Of a DNA stretch of 43,759 nucleotides, positions 1 to 7,236 are shown piece by piece. A program made the position numbers and the translations under genes. The notes under the pieces were generated by a model, which saw nothing but the letters and a program-made list of their open reading frames with translations, was not told the DNA's origin and did not search any database. The DNA comes from Deltaproteobacteria bacterium (GTDB taxonomy: Bacteria; Desulfobacterota; DSM-4660; Desulfatiglandales; Desulfatiglandaceae). Position 1 is the first letter of the stretch, and each line of letters opens with the position of its first letter. Location of the stretch: positions 1 to 43,759 of the forward strand of contig JAIPDI010000045.1 of assembly GCA_021737785.1 (NCBI GenBank). The letters are read 5' to 3'.

Positions 1-156
1 GTCTGTTCCAGCCCCAAGTACAGCCTTTTATGGGACGGTATGTCCTTGCTGCCTTTCCGTAAACATTATCCGGAGCCCGGGGGCGGCCGCCGAACGATAC
101 GACCGCATTTTATTGCAGCTCTTGGGCAGAGACCCCCACTGGCGTCCATAGGTGAA

Positions 157-180
157 ACCTGTTTGGTTGCGGCAGTCAGG
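157..180 (+). repeat. 24-bp motif, copy 1 (second copy at 7521-7544)
   Basis: A 24-base stretch centred on TTTGGTTGCGGC recurs at 7521-7544 with only two mismatches. The copy at 7521 sits about 40 bases upstream of the mtaD start codon. This copy is followed by AGGAGG and ATGGGATC, and the second is also followed by ATGGGATC, but here the reading frame opened on the plus strand stops after 18 codons. It may be a fragment of a duplicated leader or a dispersed intergenic repeat. The rest of bases 1-185 shows no gene. Confidence 0.5.
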
Positions 181-185
181 CCGCC

Positions 186-467
186 TTAGGAGGTCATGGG
201 ATCTGAGGATTCTGTTCGTTCAGGTCCCCGCCGGATCAGCATGCCGGCATAATCCTCCTTCTGTTCCCAACGGATAATGCGATCCGCGGTTCGCTCCAGG
301 ACCCGAGGAAAGTTTTTCTGAACACCGGGGTCGGTAAACAGGACCTCCAACACCTGGCCCGGCTTCATGCGCACCAGCCAGCTCTTTGCCTTGAGAATGC
401 ACCAGGGGCAACTCCACCCCCGTAAATCGAGAACTCTGTCGGACGGTCTTTTACCCATGGATGCCAT
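186..467 (-). CDS. TusA/SirA-like sulfur-carrier family protein with CPWC motif
   Basis: This 93-residue protein has the compact TusA/SirA fold pattern: a DLRGWSCP strand-turn (residues 14-21), then a helix with a KAKSWL run, the turn MKPGQVLEVL and a DPG loop. TusA proteins pass persulfide sulfur between enzymes through the Cys of a CPxP motif. Here the motif reads CPWC, so the second Pro is a second Cys (C20 and C23). That makes it CxxC-like and able in principle to form a disulfide or bind a metal. A near-perfect sigma-54 promoter lies just upstream, and the divergent neighbour is a sigma-54 activator, so the two are probably linked. A second in-frame ATG at codon 4 is an alternative start. 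Family assignment is fairly sure; the sulfur-transfer role is inferred. Confidence 0.8.
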   Translation of the reverse strand: MASMGKRPSDRVLDLRGWSCPWCILKAKSWLVRMKPGQVLEVLFTDPGVQKNFPRVLERTADRIIRWEQKEDYAGMLIRRGPERTESSDPMTS

Positions 468-497
468 CGCACAAAAAGAAATGCCTGTCTTCCTCTT

Positions 498-513
498 TGC
501 AAAGCCGGTGCCA
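498..513 (-). promoter_or_regulatory. sigma-54 (-24/-12) promoter of the TusA-like gene
   Basis: On the minus strand the sequence is TGGCACCGGCTTTGCA. It matches the -24/-12 consensus (TGGCAC, four or five free bases, TTGCW) at every conserved position except the purine after TGGCAC. GG and GC are correctly spaced. The predicted start of transcription is near 487, about 20 bases before the start codon at 467. The divergent gene encodes a sigma-54 activator. Confidence 0.75.
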
Positions 514-536
514 ATCGCATTGGGAAGGATCTACTT

Positions 537-623
537 GTTAACTAATGGATATTATATATAATCATCTAATGCGTTTTTTTATTGACTTCCCGATGCCAAT
601 CGTTAACCTTAACAGGTGTTAAC
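537..623. promoter_or_regulatory. GTTAAC repeat cluster, candidate enhancer/operator sites
   Basis: GTTAAC occurs at 537-542, 602-607 and 618-623. TTAACA (609-614) and TGTTAA (617-622) form perfect inverted arms around two bases. The 602-623 pair lies about 115-135 bases upstream of the predicted sigma-54 start at 487, a normal distance for an upstream activating site. The same words recur after the regulator gene at 2104-2141. Binding by the adjacent Fis-type HTH regulator is inferred. Confidence 0.5.
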
Positions 624-677
624 ATTGATTTACGAATGATCAATCTGCAATTCACAATACTTGATGCGGAGAAGATA

Positions 678-2072
678 ATGGAAGGGGCGCTTGATCAGGA
701 ATACAGCCAATACTGGGAGACCGTGGTACAGACCATGCTGGACGGTCTCATGATCGTGGATCCGGAGGGGGTCATCCTTTCCGTCAACAATGCCATGGAA
801 CAGCTGACCGGATACAGGCAGGAGGAACTCATCGGTCAGTCGTGTAAAATACTGAACTGCGACAGCTGCTTTGGGGCCCTGGCCCGCGGGGGCGACAAAC
901 ATTGCGCCCTGTTCAAGGACGAAGTGGTTCGAAACAGAAAATGCACCCTGAGCAGAAAGGACGGGAGACCTGTTTATGTGATCAAGAATGCGGCGATTCT
1001 CAGAGATAAAGACGGGATTGTGGTGGGAGGGGTGGAGACATTGGCCGATTGCACGGAACTGGTGGCCAAAGAGGAGGTCATCAGCTCACTCCGAAAAGAA
1101 CTCAGCATCGAAGACAGCTTTGAAGGGATCATCGGCAAGTCGATGGCCATGCAGCAGGTGTTCGATCTCATCCGGAGCGCTGCTCAGTCCGATGCACCCG
1201 TAATCGTATACGGTGAGAGCGGTACGGGTAAGGAGCTGGTGGCTGCAGCCATTCATAGGCTCGGATCCCGATCCAAGGGGCCATTTATAAAAGTCAATTG
1301 CGCGGCCCTCAGTGAATCATTGCTGGAAAGTGAGCTGTTCGGCCATGTGAAGGGGGCATTTACCGGCGCGGACCGCACGAGGGTGGGGAGATTCGAGGCG
1401 GCCAGCCATGGGGATATTTTCTTGGATGAGATCGGGGACCTCCCCCTTTCTACACAGGCAAAGCTGCTGAGGGTGCTCCAGGAAAAAGAGATAGAAAAGG
1501 TGGGGGACCACACCCCCGTCCGGGTGGATGTCAGGATCCTGTCCGCCACCAACAAGGACCTCAACAGACTGATGGAAGAGGAACGGTTCCGGGATGACCT
1601 CTATTATCGTATCGGTGTGATCCCGATCCATCTCCCCCCTTTGAGGGATCGGCCCGAGGATATTCCATTGCTGGTCCATGCCTTTATCCAGCGCATCCAT
1701 ATCAAAACCCAAAAGCCAATTCAGGGGATTGACAGGGATGCGCTCGGCGTGCTCTCCCAATATGACTGGCCCGGCAATGTCAGGGAGTTGATCAATGTAA
1801 TCGAATACGCCTTTGTGCTCTGCACCGGAGAAGAAATCCTGCCGAGCCATTTGCCGGCCAGCATCACCGGCGGATCTCGATCCTTTTCCGCGGTCACGCC
1901 GGCGGACCGGCCCCGGCGCGACAGCGAGAGCCGGGAGGTTTTGCTGGAGGCCTTGAAACAGAGTCACGGAAACAAATCCGACGCGGCCCGGTTGCTCGGG
2001 ATCAGCAGGGTAACCCTCTGGAAGCGGCTCAAGGCATTCGGTATTCACGTGGAAAAGACGGTCCAGACATAG
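678..2072 (+). CDS. sigma-54-dependent transcriptional activator (PAS-AAA+-Fis)
   Basis: This is an enhancer-binding protein of about 464 residues. An N-terminal PAS domain (about residues 10-125) carries four Cys (C56, C61, C64, C76; pattern CKILNCDSC plus a later C), which suggests a redox, metal or gas signal. The AAA+ domain has Walker A GESGTGKE (179-186), the sigma-54 contact loop GAFTGA (226-231) and Walker B GDIFLDEIG (245-253). A Fis-type helix-turn-helix lies near 432-455. The ATG at 678 has GGAG seven bases upstream, while an earlier in-frame start at 582 would run through the GTTAAC repeats. The divergent TusA-like gene has a sigma-54 promoter, and another candidate lies downstream at 2433, so both are likely targets. 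There is no phospho-receiver domain, so PAS probably controls the ATPase directly. Confidence 0.93.
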   Translation: MEGALDQEYSQYWETVVQTMLDGLMIVDPEGVILSVNNAMEQLTGYRQEELIGQSCKILNCDSCFGALARGGDKHCALFKDEVVRNRKCTLSRKDGRPVYVIKNAAILRDKDGIVVGGVETLADCTELVAKEEVISSLRKELSIEDSFEGIIGKSMAMQQVFDLIRSAAQSDAPVIVYGESGTGKELVAAAIHRLGSRSKGPFIKVNCAALSESLLESELFGHVKGAFTGADRTRVGRFEAASHGDIFLDEIGDLPLSTQAKLLRVLQEKEIEKVGDHTPVRVDVRILSATNKDLNRLMEEERFRDDLYYRIGVIPIHLPPLRDRPEDIPLLVHAFIQRIHIKTQKPIQGIDRDALGVLSQYDWPGNVRELINVIEYAFVLCTGEEILPSHLPASITGGSRSFSAVTPADRPRRDSESREVLLEALKQSHGNKSDAARLLGISRVTLWKRLKAFGIHVEKTVQT

Positions 2073-2103
2073 GCGTCATGAAAAGGCCATGGGAATTGAC
2101 ATC

Positions 2104-2141
2104 GTTAACAGTTAACAAAAGTATAATTAACATCCGTTAAT
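2104..2141. promoter_or_regulatory. second GTTAAC repeat cluster
   Basis: GTTAAC is at 2104-2109 and 2111-2116, directly adjacent, followed by ATTAACA near 2126 and CGTTAAT near 2135. These are the same words as in the 537-623 cluster. It lies about 320-350 bases upstream of the transcription start predicted from the promoter at 2433, within reach of DNA looping. It may be a second binding region for the sigma-54 regulator. Confidence 0.45.
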
Positions 2142-2263
2142 AAGTATCCGAACGGAAACCCGGAAAATCAAGAAACAGTGAAATATGAGAAGAGGTTCTG
2201 TTAATGTAAATTTTGTTCCATCAATTTTCAATTTTTCAATTCTTGGATATTCAATTGTGCCTG

Positions 2264-2285
2264 AATCACGCCAAGGCGTGATTTT
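2264..2285 (+). terminator. candidate terminator after the sigma-54 regulator
   Basis: AATCACGCC (2264-2272) and GGCGTGATT (2275-2283) are perfect inverted arms around AA and run into a short T-rich stretch. The tight loop and weak T-run keep confidence modest. It lies about 190 bases past the regulator stop codon. Confidence 0.4.
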
Positions 2286-2432
2286 CGTTCAGTCACTGAT
2301 TATGAACATGGATATTCCCCGAGCAGCGCATCCGCCATGCACCCTGTAAATTCAAGAAAGACGATGAACATGGTCCTGAATCCGCTGAAATTGCGCGGCA
2401 AGACCCAGAAAATCTTTTCCGGCCCTGACATG

Positions 2433-2448
2433 CGGCATGAATTATGCT
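2433..2448 (+). promoter_or_regulatory. candidate sigma-54 promoter for the Fe-S/cytochrome operon
   Basis: CGGCATGAATTATGCT has GG and GC at exact -24/-12 spacing and deviates from consensus at two flanking positions. An overlapping TATAAT at 2454-2459 could instead be a sigma-70 -10 box, though no good -35 box is visible. The gene starts at 2795, which implies a long leader containing the 20-bp inverted repeat. Confidence 0.4.
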
Positions 2449-2510
2449 TATTCTATAATCAAGGGCATCAAACTTGGCATAACCTCCTTTTGCTGATTGC
2501 CCCCTTCAAC

Positions 2511-2552
2511 ATGCAATTGGCCCCCGTGGTTGACCACGGGGGCCAATTGCAT
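2511..2552. repeat. perfect 20-bp inverted repeat with 2-base loop
   Basis: Bases 2511-2530 and 2533-2552 are exact reverse complements separated by TG. The GC-rich core is CCCCCGTGG. No T-run follows on either strand, so a plain intrinsic terminator is unlikely. It sits in the putative leader of the operon starting at 2795 and may be an RNA processing or stability element, or a mobile-repeat scar. Confidence 0.75.
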
Positions 2553-2794
2553 ATGGAGGGCCCGCAAAGGCACTTGAATCCCGACGCATGCCAGGAAAGC
2601 CCTGAAATAATGACCGCCCTATCCGGACTGTGTTGCGAGTCTCGCCGGGGAATCGGGGCCAGGGTCGGTGAGGGGATCTGAATCGTCTGATCGCAAATCA
2701 TGGTTGCGAACGAGGAAAGGTAGATCGGGCGGGAAGTGAAACCTTTTTTGCCGGCCGGTCTCTTGAACCAATAACACATAAAGGAGACGAAACC

Positions 2795-3775
2795 ATGAAA
2801 CACGCCATATCGCGAAGAATGTTTCTCAAAGGGAGCCTGGCTGCGGCAGGCGCTGTGGCGGCTTCCTCTATTCCCCTTCCGACCGCTGTCAGGGGAGAGA
2901 CCGGCGACGAACTGGCCACCCTTATCGACATCCGCAAATGCATCGGGTGCGAGGCATGCGTGGAGGCCTGCAAAGAGGTCAATGCGCCCAAGTTTCCCGA
3001 ACCCAAGAAACCCTTTCCAAAAATGTATCCCAGCCGGGTCAAGGTCTCTGACTGGTCCGACAAGAGGAATGACATGGACCGGCTGACGCCTTATAATTGG
3101 GTGTTTATCCAAGAAGCCACCGTAACGGTGGACGGGAGGGAAGAGACCTATACCTTTCCCCGTCGCTGTATGCACTGCCAGAACCCGCCCTGTGCGGATC
3201 TCTGCCCGTGGGGCGCCGCCCGAAAACTGAAAAACGGGATCACGCGGATTGACGCGGATATCTGTCTCGGCGGGGCAAAATGTGAAAAGGTATGCCCGTG
3301 GCATATCCCCCAGCGTCAGACGGGCGTCGGGCTCTACCTGGAGGTCCTCCCCGCGCTTGCCGGGAACGGCGTCATGTACAAGTGCGATCGCTGTTACAAC
3401 CGGCTGGAAGAGGGAAAGCTTCCCGCGTGCATCGAGGCATGCCCGGAAAATGTGCAAAAGATCGGCCCTCGGGATGAGATCATTAAAGAGGCCCATGCCA
3501 TTGCAAAGGAGATCAACGGCTATATCTACGGAGAGAAGGAAAACGGCGGGACCAATACCCTATACGTGTCGCCGGTCCCTTTTGAAAAACTGAATGCGTC
3601 CGTGGAAAAGGGCCCTGGCAGGCCTGGACTGCAGCCGGTGAAGGACGCCATGGCCCATGCCGACAACCTGGCAAAGGCGATGGTCATCGCCCCGATCGCC
3701 GGCATCGCTGCAGCGGCGGGAAAATTTTTTGCCGCATCCAAAAGGGCGACCCGACATGAGGAGGGAAAGAAATGA
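2795..3775 (+). CDS. Tat-exported four-cluster [Fe-S] electron-transfer subunit
   Basis: This 326-residue protein belongs to the HybA/FdnH/DmsB-like ferredoxin group. It starts with a twin-arginine signal (SRRMFLKG, residues 6-13, then a hydrophobic run) and is expected outside the inner membrane. Cys motifs are C49-x2-C52-x2-C55-x3-C59; C125-x2-C128-x4-C133-x3-C137; C157-x2-G160-x2-C163-x3-C167; and C197-x2-C200-x11-C212-x3-C216. The third motif has Gly where the second Cys is expected, so that site may hold a [3Fe-4S] cluster or have lost one, as in NarH where one Cys is replaced. A hydrophobic segment near 290-311 could anchor the protein. It overlaps the next gene by ATGA. No molybdenum catalytic subunit is adjacent, so the electron donor is unknown. 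Confidence 0.88.
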   Translation: MKHAISRRMFLKGSLAAAGAVAASSIPLPTAVRGETGDELATLIDIRKCIGCEACVEACKEVNAPKFPEPKKPFPKMYPSRVKVSDWSDKRNDMDRLTPYNWVFIQEATVTVDGREETYTFPRRCMHCQNPPCADLCPWGAARKLKNGITRIDADICLGGAKCEKVCPWHIPQRQTGVGLYLEVLPALAGNGVMYKCDRCYNRLEEGKLPACIEACPENVQKIGPRDEIIKEAHAIAKEINGYIYGEKENGGTNTLYVSPVPFEKLNASVEKGPGRPGLQPVKDAMAHADNLAKAMVIAPIAGIAAAAGKFFAASKRATRHEEGKK

Positions 3776-4251
3776 CATCACATGTCTATGAACCAACAAT
3801 GGGTAGGAAAAGGCTTAAATGGGCCTACATCGGGATCTTTATTGTCATGGCCTTTACCGGATTCGGGCAGATGCCCATCTTTAAACGCTACTATATCTCC
3901 GATATCCCGGGCCTGGGATGGTCTGCCGACTTCTATGCGACCCACTATATCCATTATCTGGGGGCGATCCTTCTGTTGGGGCTTTTGGCCTACTGGATTG
4001 CCGATTACTTTCTAGGGGGGAGGCGTGAATTCCATCTGACCGCTTCCGCCTATGTAAGGATCGTTCTGCTGGGCGGGATTGTCGTCACCGGGATCTTCAG
4101 GGTCCTTAAGAATCTGCCGGATGTCACCTTTTCACCGGGGTTTACCCTGCTGATCGATATTGCCCATCTGGGCTTCATGATGGCATATCTTCTGGCAGCG
4201 CTTATTTTCGTGATCCTCAAATCCGGATGGACCCAGGGGATTGATGATTGA
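3772..4251 (+). CDS. four-TM cytochrome-b-like membrane subunit
   Basis: This 159-residue integral membrane protein has about four hydrophobic segments (near 17-36, 60-81, 93-110 and 125-149). H58 and H61 in the second and H132 in the fourth are possible heme ligands. Size and layout suggest a quinone-reactive cytochrome b like FdnI, but the sequence is not a clear match, so heme binding is inferred. Its ATG overlaps the stop codon of the Tat Fe-S gene, so the two are translationally coupled and probably form one complex that links a periplasmic electron carrier with the menaquinone pool. A role without heme, as in NrfD-type anchors, is possible, although the protein is much shorter than NrfD. 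Confidence 0.65.
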   Translation: MTSHVYEPTMGRKRLKWAYIGIFIVMAFTGFGQMPIFKRYYISDIPGLGWSADFYATHYIHYLGAILLLGLLAYWIADYFLGGRREFHLTASAYVRIVLLGGIVVTGIFRVLKNLPDVTFSPGFTLLIDIAHLGFMMAYLLAALIFVILKSGWTQGIDD

Positions 4252-4300
4252 CGATGGTTGATCGTTGATTGGGAAAACCACACATAGGATAAGGCGCAAT

Positions 4301-4513
4301 ATGGACTGCAAATATCATCAGGGACGCCGGGCCGTTGTTCAGTGCCAGAAAATGATGATCGGCTACTGCCAGGAGTGTCTTGAAAACTGTGAGGCCTGTA
4401 CCGATCCCTGTACCTACTGCAAATTCCGGGGTCAGTGCATTATCTGGGAGATGTGCCGCAAGAGTGAAAAAAGATACCGGCTCGAAAGAGCGGCAAAAGG
4501 AGAGACTATCTGA
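4301..4513 (+). CDS. small Cys-rich protein, B-box-like
   Basis: This 70-residue protein has ten Cys. The first part (C3-x2-H6 ... C15 ... C23-x2-C26) resembles B-box-type zinc-binding segments; the second part has C30, C33, C37, C40, C46 and C52 and could hold a further metal or Fe-S site. The ATG at 4301 is preferred because homology-like sequence begins there and AAGG lies upstream. An in-frame start at 4265 would add 12 residues. It follows the cytochrome gene by 49 bases on the same strand and probably belongs to the same operon. Function is not known. Confidence 0.7.
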   Translation: MDCKYHQGRRAVVQCQKMMIGYCQECLENCEACTDPCTYCKFRGQCIIWEMCRKSEKRYRLERAAKGETI

Positions 4514-4554
4514 GCTCCGGTCCGGTTTTCAAATCACCCATTGTCCAGGGCGCC

Positions 4555-4576
4555 GGAACCGGATTCTCCAGGTTCC
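4555..4576. terminator. weak hairpin between convergent genes
   Basis: GGAACC (4555-4560) and GGTTCC (4571-4576) are inverted arms in the 64-base gap between the Cys-rich gene and the convergent cyclase gene. There is no T-run. It may be a bidirectional terminator, but the evidence is thin. Confidence 0.25.
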
Positions 4577-4577
4577 T

Positions 4578-5759
4578 CTATGAGGCGTCCCTCAAGAGGG
4601 AGTAGATCCGCAGCGGGGTGTCGATTCCCTTGAGAAGGACCTGTCCCCGGTCAAACACCGGCCACAGGCCCTCGATCAGCCCTTTGGTGGTTTCCCCGAT
4701 GAGGATATCGCCTCCCGTTGCATAATCCGCCAGGCGGGCGGCCAGGTTCGTCACCGGCCCGCTGGCGGTATAGGTCATCCGGGTATCCAGAGACCCCTTG
4801 AATGTGGTCATGCCCAGAAGGGCAACCCCCGAATTGATCCCCATGTTAACGTTGATCTCTCCGAATTTCCCGCCGAATTCCTGGTTCAGCCCCAGATTCC
4901 GCGTGCGGATGTCAAAGGCGGCCTTTACCGCGTTCAAGGCATTGGTCCCGGCATCGTCGTTTTTGAAGATGATCATCAGCCCGTCTCCGGCCGTTTCGTT
5001 GATATCCCCGCCGGACCGGTGGATCGGGTCCACAAAGCTGGAAAACATCTTTTCCACCAACTCATTCACTTCGGTTTCCGGCCGATGTGAACTGAGCCGG
5101 GTATACCCTTCCAGATCCAGAAACAGGACCGTGACCTCCTTCTTCTCCTTTTCCTGCGTCAACATTTCGGGGTGCTTCTCCACAATCCGTCGCACAGACT
5201 GGGGGACAAAGGGGGAGAGATGGGCAAGTTTCTGCGTGATCTCGATCTTTTCCTGTGTGATGGCCCAGTGCCGCTTTGCAGCCATAATCGCGTTCCCGGC
5301 AATCTCGGAGAGGTCCTGTATCAGATAGAAGTCTTTTCGGGTAAAACGGGTTCCGGGCCTGGCCACCACACTGATGACCGCCAATATCTTATTGTCTACA
5401 AAAATGGGAATGGCTGCTTCGGGTCCGATGTTTACCTCTTCGCCTTCATGACGGACGATGGCCTCGCTCCTGGCGACCACAATCCCCTTTTTCCGGGCAA
5501 TGGCCTTCTGGATCGCAGGACGCCTTCGCTTGCACAAAATACAGTTGACCGGTCTATCATACAGGGCGCATTGAAGGGGACGGGTATATTTCTGCGCGTC
5601 CGGATCCAGCATGAGGATACATGCCTCCATGGCCACGGGGATCATGTTCCGGGTCTCTTCTCTGAGCCGTTCCAGGATCTCGTTCACCTCCATGGTGGAG
5701 GCCAGGGTCTTGGAGACGCGGCGCTGGGCCTCAAATCGCTCCTTATAGTACTGGTTCAT
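4578..5759 (-). CDS. GAF-domain class III adenylate/guanylate cyclase
   Basis: This 393-residue soluble protein has a GAF-type sensor region (about 20-165) that includes C64, C73 and C76, then a linker helix and a class III nucleotidyl cyclase domain (about 205-385). Metal-binding Asp are in LFLDLEGYT (D215) and ETAGDGLM (D259). The transition-state pair lies in NLAAR (N339, R342). The usual substrate-selecting Lys before GD is replaced by Glu in the NETAGDG variant, so ATP versus GTP choice cannot be read with certainty. It starts one base after the Crp/Fnr gene, with AGAGGGC as ribosome-binding site inside the upstream gene. Together they look like a local cyclic-nucleotide signal and its receptor. 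Confidence 0.87.
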   Translation of the reverse strand: MNQYYKERFEAQRRVSKTLASTMEVNEILERLREETRNMIPVAMEACILMLDPDAQKYTRPLQCALYDRPVNCILCKRRRPAIQKAIARKKGIVVARSEAIVRHEGEEVNIGPEAAIPIFVDNKILAVISVVARPGTRFTRKDFYLIQDLSEIAGNAIMAAKRHWAITQEKIEITQKLAHLSPFVPQSVRRIVEKHPEMLTQEKEKKEVTVLFLDLEGYTRLSSHRPETEVNELVEKMFSSFVDPIHRSGGDINETAGDGLMIIFKNDDAGTNALNAVKAAFDIRTRNLGLNQEFGGKFGEINVNMGINSGVALLGMTTFKGSLDTRMTYTASGPVTNLAARLADYATGGDILIGETTKGLIEGLWPVFDRGQVLLKGIDTPLRIYSLLRDAS

Positions 5760-5760
5760 T

Positions 5761-6552
5761 TCAAGCCCTCTTTACAGTCGGGGACATGGAGACGCCCGCC
5801 CCCGGGAGTGAATATACGGATGGAGATTCAAAGGATTCTGCCTCCCCCGATATTTTTCCATGTTTGGCCAGTGCCGCTAATCCGTCAGGATCCAGCAGGC
5901 GGATACGCCTGCCGCTTACCTCGATAAGCCCCTGGCTGCTCATCTTTGAAAATATCCGCGAGAGGGTCTCAGGGATGGTCCCCAGCAGACTGGCAAGATG
6001 TGCCTTTGAGATGCTGAGCCTGATCAGGCCCTCTTGCTTCTCTTCATCAGCGAGGTAGAGGAGATAGGCGGCCAGGCGGCCGGGGACCTCCTTGAGAGAG
6101 AGGTTCTCTATCTGCACCGTGAATTGGCGAAGCCGCATGGAAAGGACCGCGAGCATATTGAGGGCGAGGGAGGGGTTGGCGGTGATAAGATCGACGAATG
6201 CCTTTCGAGGAAAAAAGAGGATGCGGGACTCGGAAATGGCCTGAGCGCTTGCAGGGAAATGCCTTCCGGTAAACACCGGGACCTCGCCGAACGGTTCTCC
6301 GGGACCGAAGATATGAAGGATCTGTTCCTTTCCCTCCAGGGACAGCTTGAATATCTTGACGAGCCCGGTGGCCACCAGATAAAAGCCGTTCCCCTTGTCT
6401 CCTTCCGAAAATATGGCGGCACCCTTTTTGAACCGCATGTCCTCCACAATGCCTTCGATCTCCCTGATCTGGGCCTCAGGGAGGCCTTTAAATAGAAGGG
6501 CCGTCTCGATAAATGCCGTCAGGTTTTTTCTCAATACCCCGCTCCTTTCCAT
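5761..6552 (-). CDS. Crp/Fnr-family transcriptional regulator
   Basis: This protein of about 263 residues has an N-terminal cyclic-nucleotide-binding fold (about 15-130; GNGFYLVATGLVKIF and GEPFGEVPVF strands) and a C-terminal winged helix (about 165-225) with recognition region IPETLSRIFSKM. There is no Fnr-type N-terminal Cys cluster. The cAMP-binding RS pair typical of E. coli Crp is not evident, so the ligand is open. The C-terminus carries about 35 extra residues. The start is uncertain: ATG 6552 and TTG 6558 both lack a clear ribosome-binding site, and a TTG at 6534 has AGGAG upstream. It is coupled to the cyclase, which suggests cyclic nucleotide as ligand. Confidence 0.88.
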   Translation of the reverse strand: MERSGVLRKNLTAFIETALLFKGLPEAQIREIEGIVEDMRFKKGAAIFSEGDKGNGFYLVATGLVKIFKLSLEGKEQILHIFGPGEPFGEVPVFTGRHFPASAQAISESRILFFPRKAFVDLITANPSLALNMLAVLSMRLRQFTVQIENLSLKEVPGRLAAYLLYLADEEKQEGLIRLSISKAHLASLLGTIPETLSRIFSKMSSQGLIEVSGRRIRLLDPDGLAALAKHGKISGEAESFESPSVYSLPGAGVSMSPTVKRA

Positions 6553-6585
6553 GGCCAAACAGGAGGGCCTTTCAGAAGGTCCTTC

Positions 6586-7236
6586 TCAAAAAGGCCATAG
6601 ACAACAGCCTCCCGCGGTGAACTCTCCCTCGCATGAGGCCAACTGGCCTCTATACTTCACGGCCCTGTTTTGGACCTTATCGGCCACCCGTATGAGCCAT
6701 TGCTTTTTGGCGTAGGTCTTTCTGTTAAACCCACCGCGACCTTCATGATATGCCAGGTAGAGGTTGCGGGCATCATTCTTGGCGATCCCGCAGTGTTTTA
6801 CACTCAGATAGCAATACCACCCCACAAAATCGATGGCATCGCCGAAATCATCCCTGTCGGCCCATGAATTGCCCGTGCTTTTCTGGTATTCCTCCCATGT
6901 CTCATCTTTGGCCTGGGCATATCCATACGCCGAAGACGGTCTTGGGCCCGGGAAAATCCATAGACAGGTGGTCCTTGGGGGCCTGGCATCGCCCACATAC
7001 TTGGATTCCTGGTGGAGGAGGGCCATCATAACGGGTATGGGGATGCCCCACCGCTTGTACGACTCAGCCGCATCTTCATACCAGTCGGAATGTTCCCTGA
7101 AAATCTCGCACACATTATCGATCCGTTTGGGCGGAGCCGTCGTAGCGCATCCGAAGGACACCAACATCATGAAACTCGTCAGGACCTTGAATGTCAACCA
7201 TTGGAAATTCATGAGCTTTGAGCGGGGCCTGCGCAA
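6586..7236 (-). CDS. lytic-transglycosylase-like lipoprotein
   Basis: This 216-residue protein has a signal peptide ending in a lipobox (VSFGC, C30), so it is probably outer-membrane attached. The domain resembles soluble lytic transglycosylase (SLT): ALLHQESKY supplies the likely catalytic Glu (E77) and SAYGYAQ (102-108) replaces the usual SxxGLMQ. The region ends in a Cys-rich tail. The start is a TTG at 7236 with GGAG eight bases upstream; an ATG at 7212 has no good ribosome-binding site. It would cleave peptidoglycan glycan strands. It lies 33 bases upstream of the Crp gene, possibly in one operon. Confidence 0.75.
   Translation of the reverse strand: MRRPRSKLMNFQWLTFKVLTSFMMLVSFGCATTAPPKRIDNVCEIFREHSDWYEDAAESYKRWGIPIPVMMALLHQESKYVGDARPPRTTCLWIFPGPRPSSAYGYAQAKDETWEEYQKSTGNSWADRDDFGDAIDFVGWYCYLSVKHCGIAKNDARNLYLAYHEGRGGFNRKTYAKKQWLIRVADKVQNRAVKYRGQLASCEGEFTAGGCCLWPF

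Larger units (their letters stand above)
2073..2794. other. 722-base intergenic region with repeats, hairpins and a promoter candidate
   Basis: No convincing gene was found here. In order it holds GTTAAC-type repeats (2104-2141, with TGTTAAT at 2199-2205), a short terminator-like hairpin (2264-2283), a -24/-12-like promoter (2433-2448) and a perfect 20-bp inverted repeat (2511-2552). The plus-strand frame at 2337-2681 has no ribosome-binding site and runs through the inverted repeat, so it is not called. Confidence 0.6.

Noticed and set aside
2474-2493. TGGCAT and TTTGCT near 2474-2493 as a sigma-54 promoter
   Set aside because: GG and GC are four bases too far apart for -24/-12 spacing.
2337-2681. 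Plus-strand frame of 114 codons in the intergenic region
   Set aside because: No ribosome-binding site, runs through the 20-bp inverted repeat, and shows no protein-like pattern.
2468-3496. Long minus-strand frame opposite the Fe-S gene
   Set aside because: It is the antisense shadow of a clearly real Cys-motif gene and has no recognisable domain.
5172-5927. Plus-strand frame opposite the cyclase
   Set aside because: Low-complexity translation opposite a gene with clear cyclase motifs.
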